Below, piece after piece: positions 50,743 to 59,769 of a stretch of DNA of 64,000 bases. The position numbers were made by a program, and so were the translations under genes. How positions within the stretch are numbered: the first letter of the stretch is position 1; the number at the start of each line of letters is the position of its first letter. The notes under the pieces were generated by a model. It made no database searches and had not been told where the DNA came from. It saw nothing but the letters and a program-made list of their open reading frames with translations. Origin of the DNA: JAVBTT01 sp031556035 (GTDB lineage Bacteria; Bacillota; Clostridia; Oscillospirales; UBA929); contig JAVBTT010000030.1 in assembly GCA_031556035.1 (NCBI GenBank), positions 62,001-126,000 on the forward strand, written 5' to 3'.

Positions 50743-52623
50743 CTATCTGTCGTTCGCCTTGGGGTCCATGGCTTCCCGCAAGGCGTCCCCGATCAGGTTG
50801 AACGAGAGCGCGGCCAGCACGACGAATATCGCCGGTATAAACCAGCGCCACCAGTAGTACTGGATGACGGTGGTCTGCTGGGCGGTTTGAAGCATGTTGC
50901 CCCAGGACGGGGTGGGCTCGGCGACGCCGTATCCCAAAAACGAGAGCGCCGCCTCCGTCAGCAGAGAGCTGGCGTAACCCAGCGTCACGTTGACTATGAC
51001 GAGATTGAATATATTCGGCAAAATATGCCTTGTGATGATGTTCTTCTGCTTTATGCCCAGCGAGCGCGCCGCCAGCACGAAGTCCTTCTCGCGCTCCAGC
51101 AGTATCTGGGCTCTCGTCAGCCTGGCCAGGCCCGGCCAGGAGAGCACGCCCAGTATCACCATGACCATGTACAGCTTGTTCATGGCGCTCATCGAGTTGC
51201 CAATGACGGCGGACAGGGTTATCGCGATGGGCATGAACGGGATGGACATGACGATGTCTGTGAAGCGCATCAGGAACATGTCGACCCAGCCGCCGTAAAA
51301 GCCGGCGGACATGCCGATCAGAAGCGCTATCACCGTGGATATCAGCACCGCGATCGCGCCGACCGTCAGCGATATGCGGCCGCCGTGGATTATGCGGGTG
51401 AAAATGTCGCGCCCGTACTGGTCGGAGCCGAACAGATAGCCCTTGTTGCCCCAGGCGTGAATGGAGCCGTCCTCGCCAATCGCGTAGAACTTGGAGAAAT
51501 CGCCGTATATGTCCTTAACCTTGACATTTTGCAGCTCAGCCGGAATGTCCGTCTGGTGCAGGTCATTGGCGCCCCATACGTAGACCCTGCCTTCCTCGGT
51601 CAGGACGGCCAGATCCTTGTAGTTGCCGACCAGCTCCTTGACCTTGCCGTCTATCGCGGGAATATTGTTCTGGTCATACTGAAGGCTGCCCCAGACGTGG
51701 AGCTCTCCCCGGTCGTCCAGCGCAAGCACGTTTCTGTTTGTGGAGGCGATGTCCACGATGTTGACAGAGCCGTCCCCGAGCTCCTTAGGAAACTTCGTGA
51801 CAAACTCCGTGCCCTGATCGCCAATGACCCTGACAGTTCCGTCGTCCAGCAGCAGCGCGATATTGTTGTCCGCGGTGGCGGCCTTGACAATCCTGCCCTT
51901 GGCCTCGGAGGGGACAATAAAGGAGTCGGTGGAGGAGGCGTTGCCCCAGATGTAGAAGTTGTTGTCCTCCGCGAGGATGGCGCTCCACTGCTGGGACGCG
52001 AACAGCTCCCTGACGCGCAGGTTGCCGCTCTTTATTTTCGGGCCCCACGACGAGTTCATCGGGAGCTTGGTCTGGTCGCTGCCGTGATAGCCCCAGCCGT
52101 AGAACTTGCCCTTGTCGTCAACAGCCAGGACATGGATGCCGCCGGCCTTGATCTCGACAATTTTGGCGTCCCTGACCTCCTCGGGGATTTTCATAACCAG
52201 CTCCGAGACGCCCGGCATGGCCGTGTTGCACTCTGTTCCCCAGATATTCAGGCTTCCGTCGTTCATCAGGGCGATGGAGAAGGACGAGCCGGAGACAATC
52301 TTCTTTATATCGCCGCCCCTGCCCTTGAGCGAGGACGGATAGCTCAGGTAATTTGTGCCCGGGCGGACGTTCGCGACGGTCAGCTCAAGGTAGTTCAGCT
52401 CCATGTCCCTCGTTATGAACGAGCCCACGAACGAGAACAGGAATATCGCCACAAAGCCCACAAGCCCGATGATCCCCAGCTTGCTCTTGAAAAAGTGCTT
52501 GAGCACGGTCTTCATCGGAGTCTGGAGCGCTTCCTCCTCCAGCGCGGATTTCTTCGGCCCTGAGGGTATAAAGAGGCGCTTTATGGTCTCTCCGAAGGAG
52601 ATTTTTCCCTTTTTCTTTTCCAT
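50743..52623 (-). CDS. oppC: oligopeptide ABC permease OppC with an RCC1-like propeller inserted
   Basis: A 626-residue permease, about twice the usual length. Residues 1-47 are the cytoplasmic N-terminus and 49-70 the first membrane helix. Residues about 100-395 contain seven repeats of 39 to 49 residues, starting near 106, 155, 204, 245, 289, 328 and 369. Each ends in a strand pair such as IALMNDGSLNIWG, LAVDDKGKFYGWG or LALDDRGELHVWG, the RCC1 pattern. The normal OppC core resumes at FGSDQYGRDIFTRIIHGGRI (398 on), with the EAA loop near 510-535. The propeller should face outside the cell. Sequence is continuous with no frameshift. Confidence 0.92.
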   Translation of the reverse strand: MEKKKGKISFGETIKRLFIPSGPKKSALEEEALQTPMKTVLKHFFKSKLGIIGLVGFVAIFLFSFVGSFITRDMELNYLELTVANVRPGTNYLSYPSSLKGRGGDIKKIVSGSSFSIALMNDGSLNIWGTECNTAMPGVSELVMKIPEEVRDAKIVEIKAGGIHVLAVDDKGKFYGWGYHGSDQTKLPMNSSWGPKIKSGNLRVRELFASQQWSAILAEDNNFYIWGNASSTDSFIVPSEAKGRIVKAATADNNIALLLDDGTVRVIGDQGTEFVTKFPKELGDGSVNIVDIASTNRNVLALDDRGELHVWGSLQYDQNNIPAIDGKVKELVGNYKDLAVLTEEGRVYVWGANDLHQTDIPAELQNVKVKDIYGDFSKFYAIGEDGSIHAWGNKGYLFGSDQYGRDIFTRIIHGGRISLTVGAIAVLISTVIALLIGMSAGFYGGWVDMFLMRFTDIVMSIPFMPIAITLSAVIGNSMSAMNKLYMVMVILGVLSWPGLARLTRAQILLEREKDFVLAARSLGIKQKNIITRHILPNIFNLVIVNVTLGYASSLLTEAALSFLGYGVAEPTPSWGNMLQTAQQTTVIQYYWWRWFIPAIFVVLAALSFNLIGDALREAMDPKANDR

Positions 52624-52639
52624 TTCCTCTCTATCCCCC

Positions 52640-53611
52640 CTAACTGAGCTTTATGCGCGGGTCGACGAGTCCGTACACCATGTCGGCGACTAAATTACCC
52701 AGGACAAACATTATAGCGAATATCCAGTTTATAGTCGCCACAAGGTAGTAATCCCGGTTGTTGAGCCCGTCGATCAGGACGCGCCCGATGCCGTTCCAGG
52801 AGAATACGGTCTCGGTTATCGGCGAGCCGACGAACATCCCGAATATGCCCGCCACAAGCACGGTCGACACCGGTATAAGCGCGTTTCGGAAGGCGTGGGA
52901 GTAGACGACCACCTTTTCGTTGAGCCCCTTGGAGCGGGCCGTCCTTATATAATCCTGGCCGAGGGCGTCTATCATCGAGTTGCGCACATAGCGCAGCGAC
53001 CCCGCGACGCCTATGACGGTCAGAGTAACTGCCGGAAGAACAGCGTATCTGAGATACGACAGGAAGTACTGAGCCCCTCCAATGAGGGCTGAGTTTGGCA
53101 TTCCGCCCATCGGAAGCCATTGCAGCTTGGCCCCGAACACGTAAATCAGGCAGAGCGCGACGAAGAACGAGGGCATCGAGTAGGTGGCGAGTGAAAACAC
53201 CTGCCAGAAGTTGTCGAACAGGCTCAGCCGCTTCGTCGCCATCCGTATGCCCACCGGAAGGACGATGGCAATCTCCAGGATCAGGACAATCAGGTTAAGA
53301 TAGAGCGTGTTTTTGATAGGCTGCCCGATTACCTCCCCGACCGGCCTGTTGAACCGGACGGAGTGCCCGAAATCGCCCTGAAACATATTCCCCATCCAGC
53401 GCACATACTGGGTGGGAATGGATTTGTCCATGCCCATCTTCTCATACATGCGCGCGTACGCCGCGTCATAGGCGTCCTTCTTCAGGCTGGTGGGGAGCAT
53501 CAGACGCACCGGGTCGCCCGGCATCATCCTGACTATTGCGTAAAGCAGTATAGAAATGCATATGAAAACCGGGATCATCGAAAGGATTCTCTTTAATATA
53601 TACCTGAGCAC
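52640..53611 (-). CDS. oppB: oligopeptide ABC permease OppB
   Basis: A 323-residue permease of normal length with six membrane helices. The N-terminal helix is followed by the long external loop (GDPVRLMLPTSLKKDAYDAA), and the EAA loop region is QDYIRTARSKGLNEKVVVYSHAFRNALIP. The C-terminus DPRIKLS is typical. It starts 127 bases after oppA and lies 16 bases before oppC. Confidence 0.95.
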   Translation of the reverse strand: MLRYILKRILSMIPVFICISILLYAIVRMMPGDPVRLMLPTSLKKDAYDAAYARMYEKMGMDKSIPTQYVRWMGNMFQGDFGHSVRFNRPVGEVIGQPIKNTLYLNLIVLILEIAIVLPVGIRMATKRLSLFDNFWQVFSLATYSMPSFFVALCLIYVFGAKLQWLPMGGMPNSALIGGAQYFLSYLRYAVLPAVTLTVIGVAGSLRYVRNSMIDALGQDYIRTARSKGLNEKVVVYSHAFRNALIPVSTVLVAGIFGMFVGSPITETVFSWNGIGRVLIDGLNNRDYYLVATINWIFAIMFVLGNLVADMVYGLVDPRIKLS

Positions 53612-53675
53612 GTTGCTTTCCTCCTCAGGGCGAGCTCATAAAAAATAAACCGGCCGCCCGAATGGGTTTATTAAA

Positions 53676-53706
53676 TGAGAGGGGACGGGAAACCCATCCC
53701 CTCTCA
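53676..53706. terminator. attenuating hairpin between oppA and oppB
   Basis: TGAGAGGGGA pairs with TCCCCTCTCA around an 11-base loop. On the minus strand only a short TTTAAT follows, so partial termination is likely. This would give more binding protein than permease, as in other opp operons. Confidence 0.6.
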
Positions 53707-53737
53707 CCTTTTTAGTTAAATCCGAAAGGCGGAAGAT

Positions 53738-55570
53738 TTATGACGCCAGCGTCATTGTGCAGACGTTCTGCGCCCAGCTCAGGAACGGGGTGGTCTCAAC
53801 GCCGGTGATGCGGACGTTGTAGATGTCGTAGTATTCGTTGGCGTACAGCGGCACGCAGGGCATGAGCTCGTTGAAGCGCTTCTGGAAGGCGAGCCAGCGG
53901 TCCGCGAATGTCTCGGTGTCGCCCGGGGCGGTCTGGCGCAGATCCATGATCGTCTTGTCGAGCTCGGCGTCGGAGATCTGCTCGGAGTTGGCGTAGGTGC
54001 CGATGAAGTCGGAGTGGTAGCTGGCGTAGTACGGGTCGTAGACCTCGCTGAAGCCCAGGCCGAGGTTAAAGGAGTGGAACTTGCGCTGGTCGCCCTGCTC
54101 GTAGCCGTAGTAGTAATTGTCGAGCAGCGCGTTGAAGTCGGACTTCTCCACGTTGACCTTGACGCCGCAGAGCGGGGCGTTGGCCGCGTACTGGATCTCA
54201 ACGGAGTCGGTGACGACGTTGCCGGTGGTGCCCAGGTGGTTGAGGACGAACATCTCGCCCGCGCTGTTGTAGCGCATATAGCTGCCGTCGGACTTGGCCT
54301 TGGCTCTGTCAAACGGGGTCTTGCCGTCGGCCTCAAACTTGTAGTCGGACTGGTCAAAGTAGTCGTTGGCGGTGTCGATGTTGAAGGAGATCGGCTTGAT
54401 GGTGCTGAGCAGCTGCTCCTTGCGCTCCTGGTACATCCACTGCGCGAGGCTGTATTCGGAGTCGACGGTCACGGCGTAGCCGCCGCAGACGTAGTCGACG
54501 ATGCTTCTGCGGTCGATCATGCAGGCAACGCCCCAGCGGACGTTGACGTCGGCGGACGGCCCGAAGTCGCACGCGAACGCGAGCTGGCCGAAGCCGTTGC
54601 GGGAGTAAACGGAGGAGGCGGTGTTCGGCGAGGACTTGGAAGCGTCAATCTTCGCGCCCTCGATAACGCCGGTCACCAGGTCGATTTCGCCGTTTATAAC
54701 CTGGTCGACGTCGGTCTCGGAGTTGACCTGCTTGACGACAATGTTCTGAACCTTGGGCTTGCCGGCGCCATTGGCGTCTTCCTTGAAGTATGTGTTGACT
54801 TCGAGGGTCGCGATCTGATCCTCAAAGCTGACGAACTTGTAGGGGCCGCAGGTGACGGTGGGCTTGTAGCGCTCGGTGTTGGCGATGTTCTGGGCGCAGG
54901 CGGCCAGATCCACGCCGGCGATCATCGCGCCGTCGTCGTTGGAGTCAATCGTGCAGTTCGGAGCCCAGACGGCGGAGCAAAGCGGATAGACGTTTGTGTA
55001 TATGGGCTCATAGTAGTAGGGGAGGTTGGCCGCGTCAATCGTGAAGGAGAACTTGTAGTCTCCGAGAAGCTTGACGGCCTTGAACCTTTCGGCGGTTCCC
55101 TCGTGGTAATCCTTGTAGCCCAGCAGGGAGTCTCCGTCGGTGGCGGTGGCGCCCGCGTCGGCCCACGCCTTTGAGGCCTGGAACAGCAACGCGAACACGT
55201 AGTCCTTCGCCTTGATGTCGGTTCCGTCGTTCCACTTCAGGTTTTTCTGGAGCGTGTAGGTGTAGGTCACGTTGCCGTCAGCGTCGGTCTCCTTGGAGCA
55301 TTCCTTCTCATTGACGACCACCTTGGTGTTGAGGGGAAGGTCTCCGTCCGGGGTCAGGTAATACAGAGAGTAATAAAACGCGCCGGAGGTCAGATCCTTT
55401 ACGTACTTGTCATAGCTGGAATTGCCGAAGCCGTAAATGAAGTCGCCGTTCATGGCGGGGGTGCCCACGGTGATGGTTCCGGTGGCCTTGCTGGAGCCGC
55501 CGCCCGAGGTGCAGCTCGCGAGGGTGAAGACCATCACGAGTGCCAGTGCCAGTGCCAGAAGTCTTTTCAT
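53738..55570 (-). CDS. oppA: oligopeptide-binding lipoprotein OppA
   Basis: A 610-residue extracellular binding protein of the family 5 type. The signal peptide MKRLLALALALVMVFTLASC ends in a lipobox with Cys20. A Gly/Ser linker follows. The mature part has YTYTLQKNLKWNDGTDIKAKDYVFAL-type sequence and the late region LRQTAPGDTETFADRWLAFQ, typical of OppA. TAGGAGGAT precedes the ATG at 55570. It is the first gene of the operon and presumably delivers peptides to OppBC. Confidence 0.93.
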   Translation of the reverse strand: MKRLLALALALVMVFTLASCTSGGGSSKATGTITVGTPAMNGDFIYGFGNSSYDKYVKDLTSGAFYYSLYYLTPDGDLPLNTKVVVNEKECSKETDADGNVTYTYTLQKNLKWNDGTDIKAKDYVFALLFQASKAWADAGATATDGDSLLGYKDYHEGTAERFKAVKLLGDYKFSFTIDAANLPYYYEPIYTNVYPLCSAVWAPNCTIDSNDDGAMIAGVDLAACAQNIANTERYKPTVTCGPYKFVSFEDQIATLEVNTYFKEDANGAGKPKVQNIVVKQVNSETDVDQVINGEIDLVTGVIEGAKIDASKSSPNTASSVYSRNGFGQLAFACDFGPSADVNVRWGVACMIDRRSIVDYVCGGYAVTVDSEYSLAQWMYQERKEQLLSTIKPISFNIDTANDYFDQSDYKFEADGKTPFDRAKAKSDGSYMRYNSAGEMFVLNHLGTTGNVVTDSVEIQYAANAPLCGVKVNVEKSDFNALLDNYYYGYEQGDQRKFHSFNLGLGFSEVYDPYYASYHSDFIGTYANSEQISDAELDKTIMDLRQTAPGDTETFADRWLAFQKRFNELMPCVPLYANEYYDIYNVRITGVETTPFLSWAQNVCTMTLAS

Positions 55571-55622
55571 AAATATCCTCCTAGAAATATTACTGTGCAT
55601 TCCCTGTACGATACACACGTCA

Positions 55623-55651
55623 ATACTAATACATACATGACATTATGTCAA
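55623..55651 (-). promoter_or_regulatory. sigma-A promoter of the opp operon
   Basis: On the minus strand, TTGACA (55651-55646) and TAGTAT (55628-55623) have a 17-base spacer. The leader is about 45 bases. Confidence 0.78.
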
Positions 55652-55733
55652 GGAGAAGAAGGGCTCTCATGGGAAAAATGTTAATAAAATGTTTCTTTTG
55701 CCGTCACATTGCGTTGACGTTTTGTTAACAATG

Positions 55734-57338
55734 TCACGAGTTGTATCCGGTCGCCCTTTCGAGAGAGGACTTGACAAACCCGGCGAAGATCGGGTGCGGG
55801 CGCGACGGGCGCGACGGCAGCTCGGGATGGAACTGCACCCCGATAAAGAACGGGTGGCCGTCCAGCTCTATGATCTCGGTCAGCCTCCCGTCCGGCGAAA
55901 GACCCGCGATTTTCAGGCCGGAGGCGGCCAGCGCGTCCCGGTACTGCTCGGAGACCTCATAGCGGTGGCGGTGGCGCTCGTAGACGATCTCGGAGTTGCC
56001 GTACAGAGCCTTGGCGAGGCTCCCCGCCGTCAGCCTGCACGGGCAGAGGCCCAGCCTCATCGTGCCGCCCTTATCGGTAATGTCCTTCTGCTCCGGCATG
56101 AGGTCGATGACCGGGAACGGGGTGTCCGGCTCAAACTCGGACGAGTGCGCGGCCTCCATGCCGCAGACGTTTCTCGCGAATTCTATGACCGCCATCTGCA
56201 TACCGAGGCAGATGCCCAGGAACGGCACCCCGTGCTCGCGGGCGTAACGCGCGGCGGCGATTTTGCCGTCTATGCCCCGGTCGCCGAAGCCGCCCGGGAC
56301 AAGAATGCCGTCGCAGTCGCCCAGCACGTCGGCGGCGTTTAAGTCGTTGACCTGCTCGGAGTGTATCCAGTCGATCTCCACCTTGGCGCCCACCGGTATC
56401 CCGGCGTGGCACAGCGCCTCGGCGACGCTGAGATAGGCGTCCCTCAGCTCGACGTACTTGCCTACCAGCCCGATTTTCACCGGCTTGTCGCACGCCAGCA
56501 CGCCCGCGACCATGCTCTCCCACTCCGTCATGTCGGCGGGGGGCACGTCCAGCCTCAGGTGCCGGCACACCACCTTGTCAAGGCCCTCCTTGCGGAGCAG
56601 CAGCGGAACCTCATAGATGGACTTCGCGGACACGTTCTGTATGACGCAGTCCGGCGCGATATTGCAAAACAGGCCGATCTTGGCCCTGATGTCCGGGGTC
56701 AGCTCCTCCTCGGAGCGGCAGACGATGACGTCCGGCTGTATCCCGATGCCGAGCAGCTCCTTGACGGAGTGCTGCGTGGGCTTGCTCTTGAGTTCGCCGT
56801 TTATCGAGACGGTTAGCGAGACGTGGACATACATCACATTGTCGCGCCCGTTCTCAAGCGACACCTGGCGTATCGCCTCCAGAAAAGGCATGAGCTCGAT
56901 ATCGCCGACCGTGCCGCCGATTTCCGCTATTACGACGTCCGCGCCCGTCTTGCCCATGCGGTAGATGCGATCCTTTATCTCGTTGGTGATGTGCGGGATA
57001 ACCTGCACGGTGCCGCCCAGAAAATCCCCGCTCCGCTCCCTGTTGAGCACGGACCAGTATATCTGCCCGGCCGTTGTGCTGCTTGGCCTGCCGAGATTTA
57101 CATCTATAAAGCGCTCGTAATGGCCGATGTCAAGGTCGGTCTCGGCCCCGTCCTCGGTGACGAACACCTCGCCGTGCTGATAGGGGCTCATCGTGCCCGG
57201 GTCGACGTTGAGATAGGGGTCGAACTTGCCCAGCGTGACCTTCAGCCCATGGGCCTTCAGCAGCCTTCCGAGCGACGCGGCCGTTATCCCCTTGCCCAGC
57301 CCGCTCACGACGCCGCCGGTCACAAAAATGTACTTCAT
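55734..57338 (-). CDS. pyrG: CTP synthase
   Basis: A 534-residue enzyme that makes CTP from UTP, ATP and glutamine. The synthetase domain starts with YIFVTGGVVSGLGKG and includes the DPYLNVDPGTMSPYQHGEVF signature. The glutaminase domain (from about residue 290) has the GICLGMQMAV elbow with the catalytic Cys. HPEL near the C-terminus (VQFHPELPSRP) supplies the His/Glu pair. The ATG at 57338 has GGAGGAAG upstream. Confidence 0.96.
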   Translation of the reverse strand: MKYIFVTGGVVSGLGKGITAASLGRLLKAHGLKVTLGKFDPYLNVDPGTMSPYQHGEVFVTEDGAETDLDIGHYERFIDVNLGRPSSTTAGQIYWSVLNRERSGDFLGGTVQVIPHITNEIKDRIYRMGKTGADVVIAEIGGTVGDIELMPFLEAIRQVSLENGRDNVMYVHVSLTVSINGELKSKPTQHSVKELLGIGIQPDVIVCRSEEELTPDIRAKIGLFCNIAPDCVIQNVSAKSIYEVPLLLRKEGLDKVVCRHLRLDVPPADMTEWESMVAGVLACDKPVKIGLVGKYVELRDAYLSVAEALCHAGIPVGAKVEIDWIHSEQVNDLNAADVLGDCDGILVPGGFGDRGIDGKIAAARYAREHGVPFLGICLGMQMAVIEFARNVCGMEAAHSSEFEPDTPFPVIDLMPEQKDITDKGGTMRLGLCPCRLTAGSLAKALYGNSEIVYERHRHRYEVSEQYRDALAASGLKIAGLSPDGRLTEIIELDGHPFFIGVQFHPELPSRPSRPHPIFAGFVKSSLERATGYNS

Positions 57339-57368
57339 CTCAGCTTCCTCCAAACAAACATAACCGTA

Positions 57369-57403
57369 ATACTAATATCTGTTTAAAGAGCAGAGATTAG
57401 TAT
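57369..57403 (-). promoter_or_regulatory. 5' leader hairpin of pyrG
   Basis: ATACTAAT-A-TCTG and CAGA-G-ATTAGTAT pair over 13 positions with one mismatch and a 9-base loop. On the minus strand it begins right at the predicted transcription start. No T-tract follows, so it may stabilise the mRNA or serve as an operator rather than an attenuator. Confidence 0.4.
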
Positions 57404-57413
57404 AAGACAAAAA

Positions 57414-57443
57414 ATTATAACACGTGGCGGCGCCGTTTGGCAA
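57414..57443 (-). promoter_or_regulatory. sigma-A promoter of pyrG
   Basis: On the minus strand, TTGCCA (57443-57438) and TATAAT (57419-57414) have an 18-base spacer. Confidence 0.7.
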
Positions 57444-57526
57444 TGCCGAGTTTTTTACAAAAGACGCGAAGGGAGAGCGCCCCGGCGGTTGCCGAAAAGC
57501 GCCCTCCCGAGCTTAAAGAATTAAAG

Positions 57527-59254
57527 TTACTTGACCAGCTTTGTGGTGTTGCCGTTGTTGTAGGCCTCGAGGCGCTCCTCGATTATTTCCTTATATCCGG
57601 CGTCGAGATACTTCTGGGACAGGTCGGCGTACTTCGCCTCAAACTCATCGGGCTTGCACTTGACCAGGGTGGCGAAGTATTCCTTCCACAGGCTCAGCAG
57701 GGTCGCGTTGTACTCGGCCTCGGACTCGATTGCAACTGCGAACACCGGATCGGAATAAGCCCAGCCCTTGTCGGCAATATCCCTTTGCTCGTAATAGTTA
57801 TCGATGAGGGCCTGCTCAAAGTCCTGCGGGATTCCCTTCGGGGTGAGCTGGCCGATGGTCTGCTCGATGGTGCCGACCTTCTTGCTGGCGTGGACTACGC
57901 AGGTCATGTCGATGTTCATGTTGTGGTTGAGCATCTCGGGGCCCCTGTAGTCGCCCTTGACGACCGGCAGCCCGTCCTCGTTGTAATCAAAGGTCACGCC
58001 CTCTACGCCATTCTCAATGACGTCCAGGGTCTCCTTCTGAAGCATCCACTCCATATACATCCAGGCGGCCTTGAGCTCGTCCTCGGTAGCCAGCGAGCTG
58101 AAGCCGACGATCATGCCAAACGGGTTGTCGGCGCGGAGCTGGGGATAATCGGCCACGCCGGGCTCAACGCTATAGTAGTTGCTACGGACAGCGAGCTCGG
58201 CTCCCGGGTTGTTTTCGTAGAAAGCGGTGAGCCAGGCGACGTTTCCGGACATATAGCCGCCGTATTCGTAAACCTTGCCGTTGACGAAGTCGGTCTGCCA
58301 CTGCGAGGAACCGCCCTGTCCGACGTCCGGGGTGTCAAGCTCAAACTCCTTGGAGTAGTAGCCCTTGTTGTACTCGGAGTTCAGGCGCTGGAGGTATTTC
58401 TTGGTCGGGCCCCAGGAGAGGCTGGCGTTGCCGAGGCTGGAATACTGCGCCCATTCGGCCTCGCTGACCGGGAAATCGCGGAATCCGAAGTTTCTGGTAT
58501 AGGCGTCCGAGGGGATGGTCAGGCCGAGAGGAGCGAGGTTTGTCAGCTTGGCGGCCACGATGGCGTCAATGGTGGCGGTCCACTCGGCGTAGCTCTTGGG
58601 ATTTGTCTTGCCGACGGCGTCCTGCCAGTCCTTGCGCGCCATGGTGGCGAAGGTAAAGGGGGTGTTGAAGTAGGGGCGCTCGGTCAGCACGAAGTAGGTC
58701 TCGTTGTTGATGTCGGTGTAGCCGAGGTGCTTGTTGTCGACCATTGCCTGATAGAAATCGGGGGCGACGAGCTTGAACTGCTCAAGGTCAATGGTTCTCA
58801 TGGCGCCGTCGTTGGCCCACTGAGCCACCTTGGGATAGTCGTACTCCATCATGATGGTGGGGGTCTGCTTGCCGGCGATCAGCATCGAGTAGGTGGCCAT
58901 AACATCGCCGCGGGGGATCGGTATATACTGAACAGTGATGTTCCACTTGTCGCCGAACTCGGACTGCACCCACTTGGTCCAGTAGTTGTCGTCGACCGGG
59001 GGATATCCCTCTTTGGCGCGGTCATAGACCGGAACCATCAGCTTGACGTTGCTGTCAAAAGCTGTCCAGCCGTCCATGCCGGGAACAACCTCGGGGGGCT
59101 GCTCGGACGGCGTCGGGGTTGTTTCGGCGGCCTTGGAGGGCGTGGGCGTCGGGGTGGGCGTGGCGGAGGGCGAAGTCTTGCAGCCTGCAAACAGCGCCAG
59201 AAGCAGGACTGAGGCCATCACCAGCGCGAGGATAGATCTTCTGCTGATTTTCAT
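57527..59254 (-). CDS. sugar-type ABC transporter binding lipoprotein (LplA/YtcQ-like)
   Basis: A 575-residue extracellular binding protein. The signal peptide ends in LLLALFAGC with the lipobox Cys, followed by a Thr/Pro-rich linker (TPTPTPTPSKAAETTPTPSE). The mature part is the long family 1 binding protein that accompanies LplB/LplC-type permeases (VQSEFGDKWNITVQY, GKQTPTIMMEYDYPKVAQW). GTAGGAGTG precedes the ATG at 59254. The ligand is probably an oligosaccharide. It lies downstream of its permeases, beyond a repeat island. Confidence 0.88.
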   Translation of the reverse strand: MKISRRSILALVMASVLLLALFAGCKTSPSATPTPTPTPSKAAETTPTPSEQPPEVVPGMDGWTAFDSNVKLMVPVYDRAKEGYPPVDDNYWTKWVQSEFGDKWNITVQYIPIPRGDVMATYSMLIAGKQTPTIMMEYDYPKVAQWANDGAMRTIDLEQFKLVAPDFYQAMVDNKHLGYTDINNETYFVLTERPYFNTPFTFATMARKDWQDAVGKTNPKSYAEWTATIDAIVAAKLTNLAPLGLTIPSDAYTRNFGFRDFPVSEAEWAQYSSLGNASLSWGPTKKYLQRLNSEYNKGYYSKEFELDTPDVGQGGSSQWQTDFVNGKVYEYGGYMSGNVAWLTAFYENNPGAELAVRSNYYSVEPGVADYPQLRADNPFGMIVGFSSLATEDELKAAWMYMEWMLQKETLDVIENGVEGVTFDYNEDGLPVVKGDYRGPEMLNHNMNIDMTCVVHASKKVGTIEQTIGQLTPKGIPQDFEQALIDNYYEQRDIADKGWAYSDPVFAVAIESEAEYNATLLSLWKEYFATLVKCKPDEFEAKYADLSQKYLDAGYKEIIEERLEAYNNGNTTKLVK

Positions 59255-59334
59255 TCTTTTCACTCCTACATGAAATTTGTTGTATGTAACAGACAGTATT
59301 TGTCTATACAACCAAAATTATTACGGGCGGCTTT

Positions 59335-59769
59335 TTTAAGAAGAAACGCACCGCCTGCCCCCCTTCAAAGAGGGGGGGACAATCCACTGACAGCGGGGGG
59401 ATTTTTCTGTAAAGTCCCGCTATATTCCTTGTCCCCCTTGTCAAAGGGGGATGTCGCCGCGGCGACAGGGGGATTCCTGCCGCTTCGTCCCCACCTGCGT
59501 GGGCTGCGCCCACTTCTGCGGGTACTGCGCTTTGTCGGCAAATAATCCTGTGCGTGCTTGCTGCGCAACCATGCTCGGCTTATTAGCCGACCCGCCCGGC
59601 TCCGCTCTTCGGTGATGTCAAGCTGCGCTCGGGCTGCCGCTCCGTCCCCGCCTGCGTGGGCTGCGCCCACTTCTGCGGGTACTGCGCTTTGTCGGCAAAT
59701 AATCCTGTGCGTGCTTGCTGCGCAACCATGCTCGGCTTATTAGTCGACCCGCCCGGCTCCGCTCTTCTT
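59335..59769 (-). repeat. tandem family 1 repeats plus family 3 unit
   Basis: The 513-base gap between permease and binding protein genes holds a family 3 unit (59430-59475: TGTCGCC-GC-GGCGACA with CCCCCT arms). Two near-identical 127-base family 1 segments follow at 59485-59611 and 59643-59769, offset by 158 bases. I see two base differences between them. Each ends in GGCTCCGCTCTTC (59598-59610, 59755-59767). The hairpin has inner stem GTGGGC-TGC-GCCCAC. Confidence 0.8.

Noticed and set aside
49891..52563. Long plus-strand open frame opposite oppD and oppC
   Set aside because: It is antisense to two well-supported genes, has no ribosome site, and its composition is that of a GC-rich shadow frame.
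57437..59212. Long plus-strand frame opposite the sugar-binding protein
   Set aside because: Gly/Val-rich antisense translation of the binding protein gene, without ribosome site or family similarity.
59335..59769. Insertion sequence or transposon
   Set aside because: No transposase frame and no target-site duplication are visible; the structure is tandem hairpin repeats.
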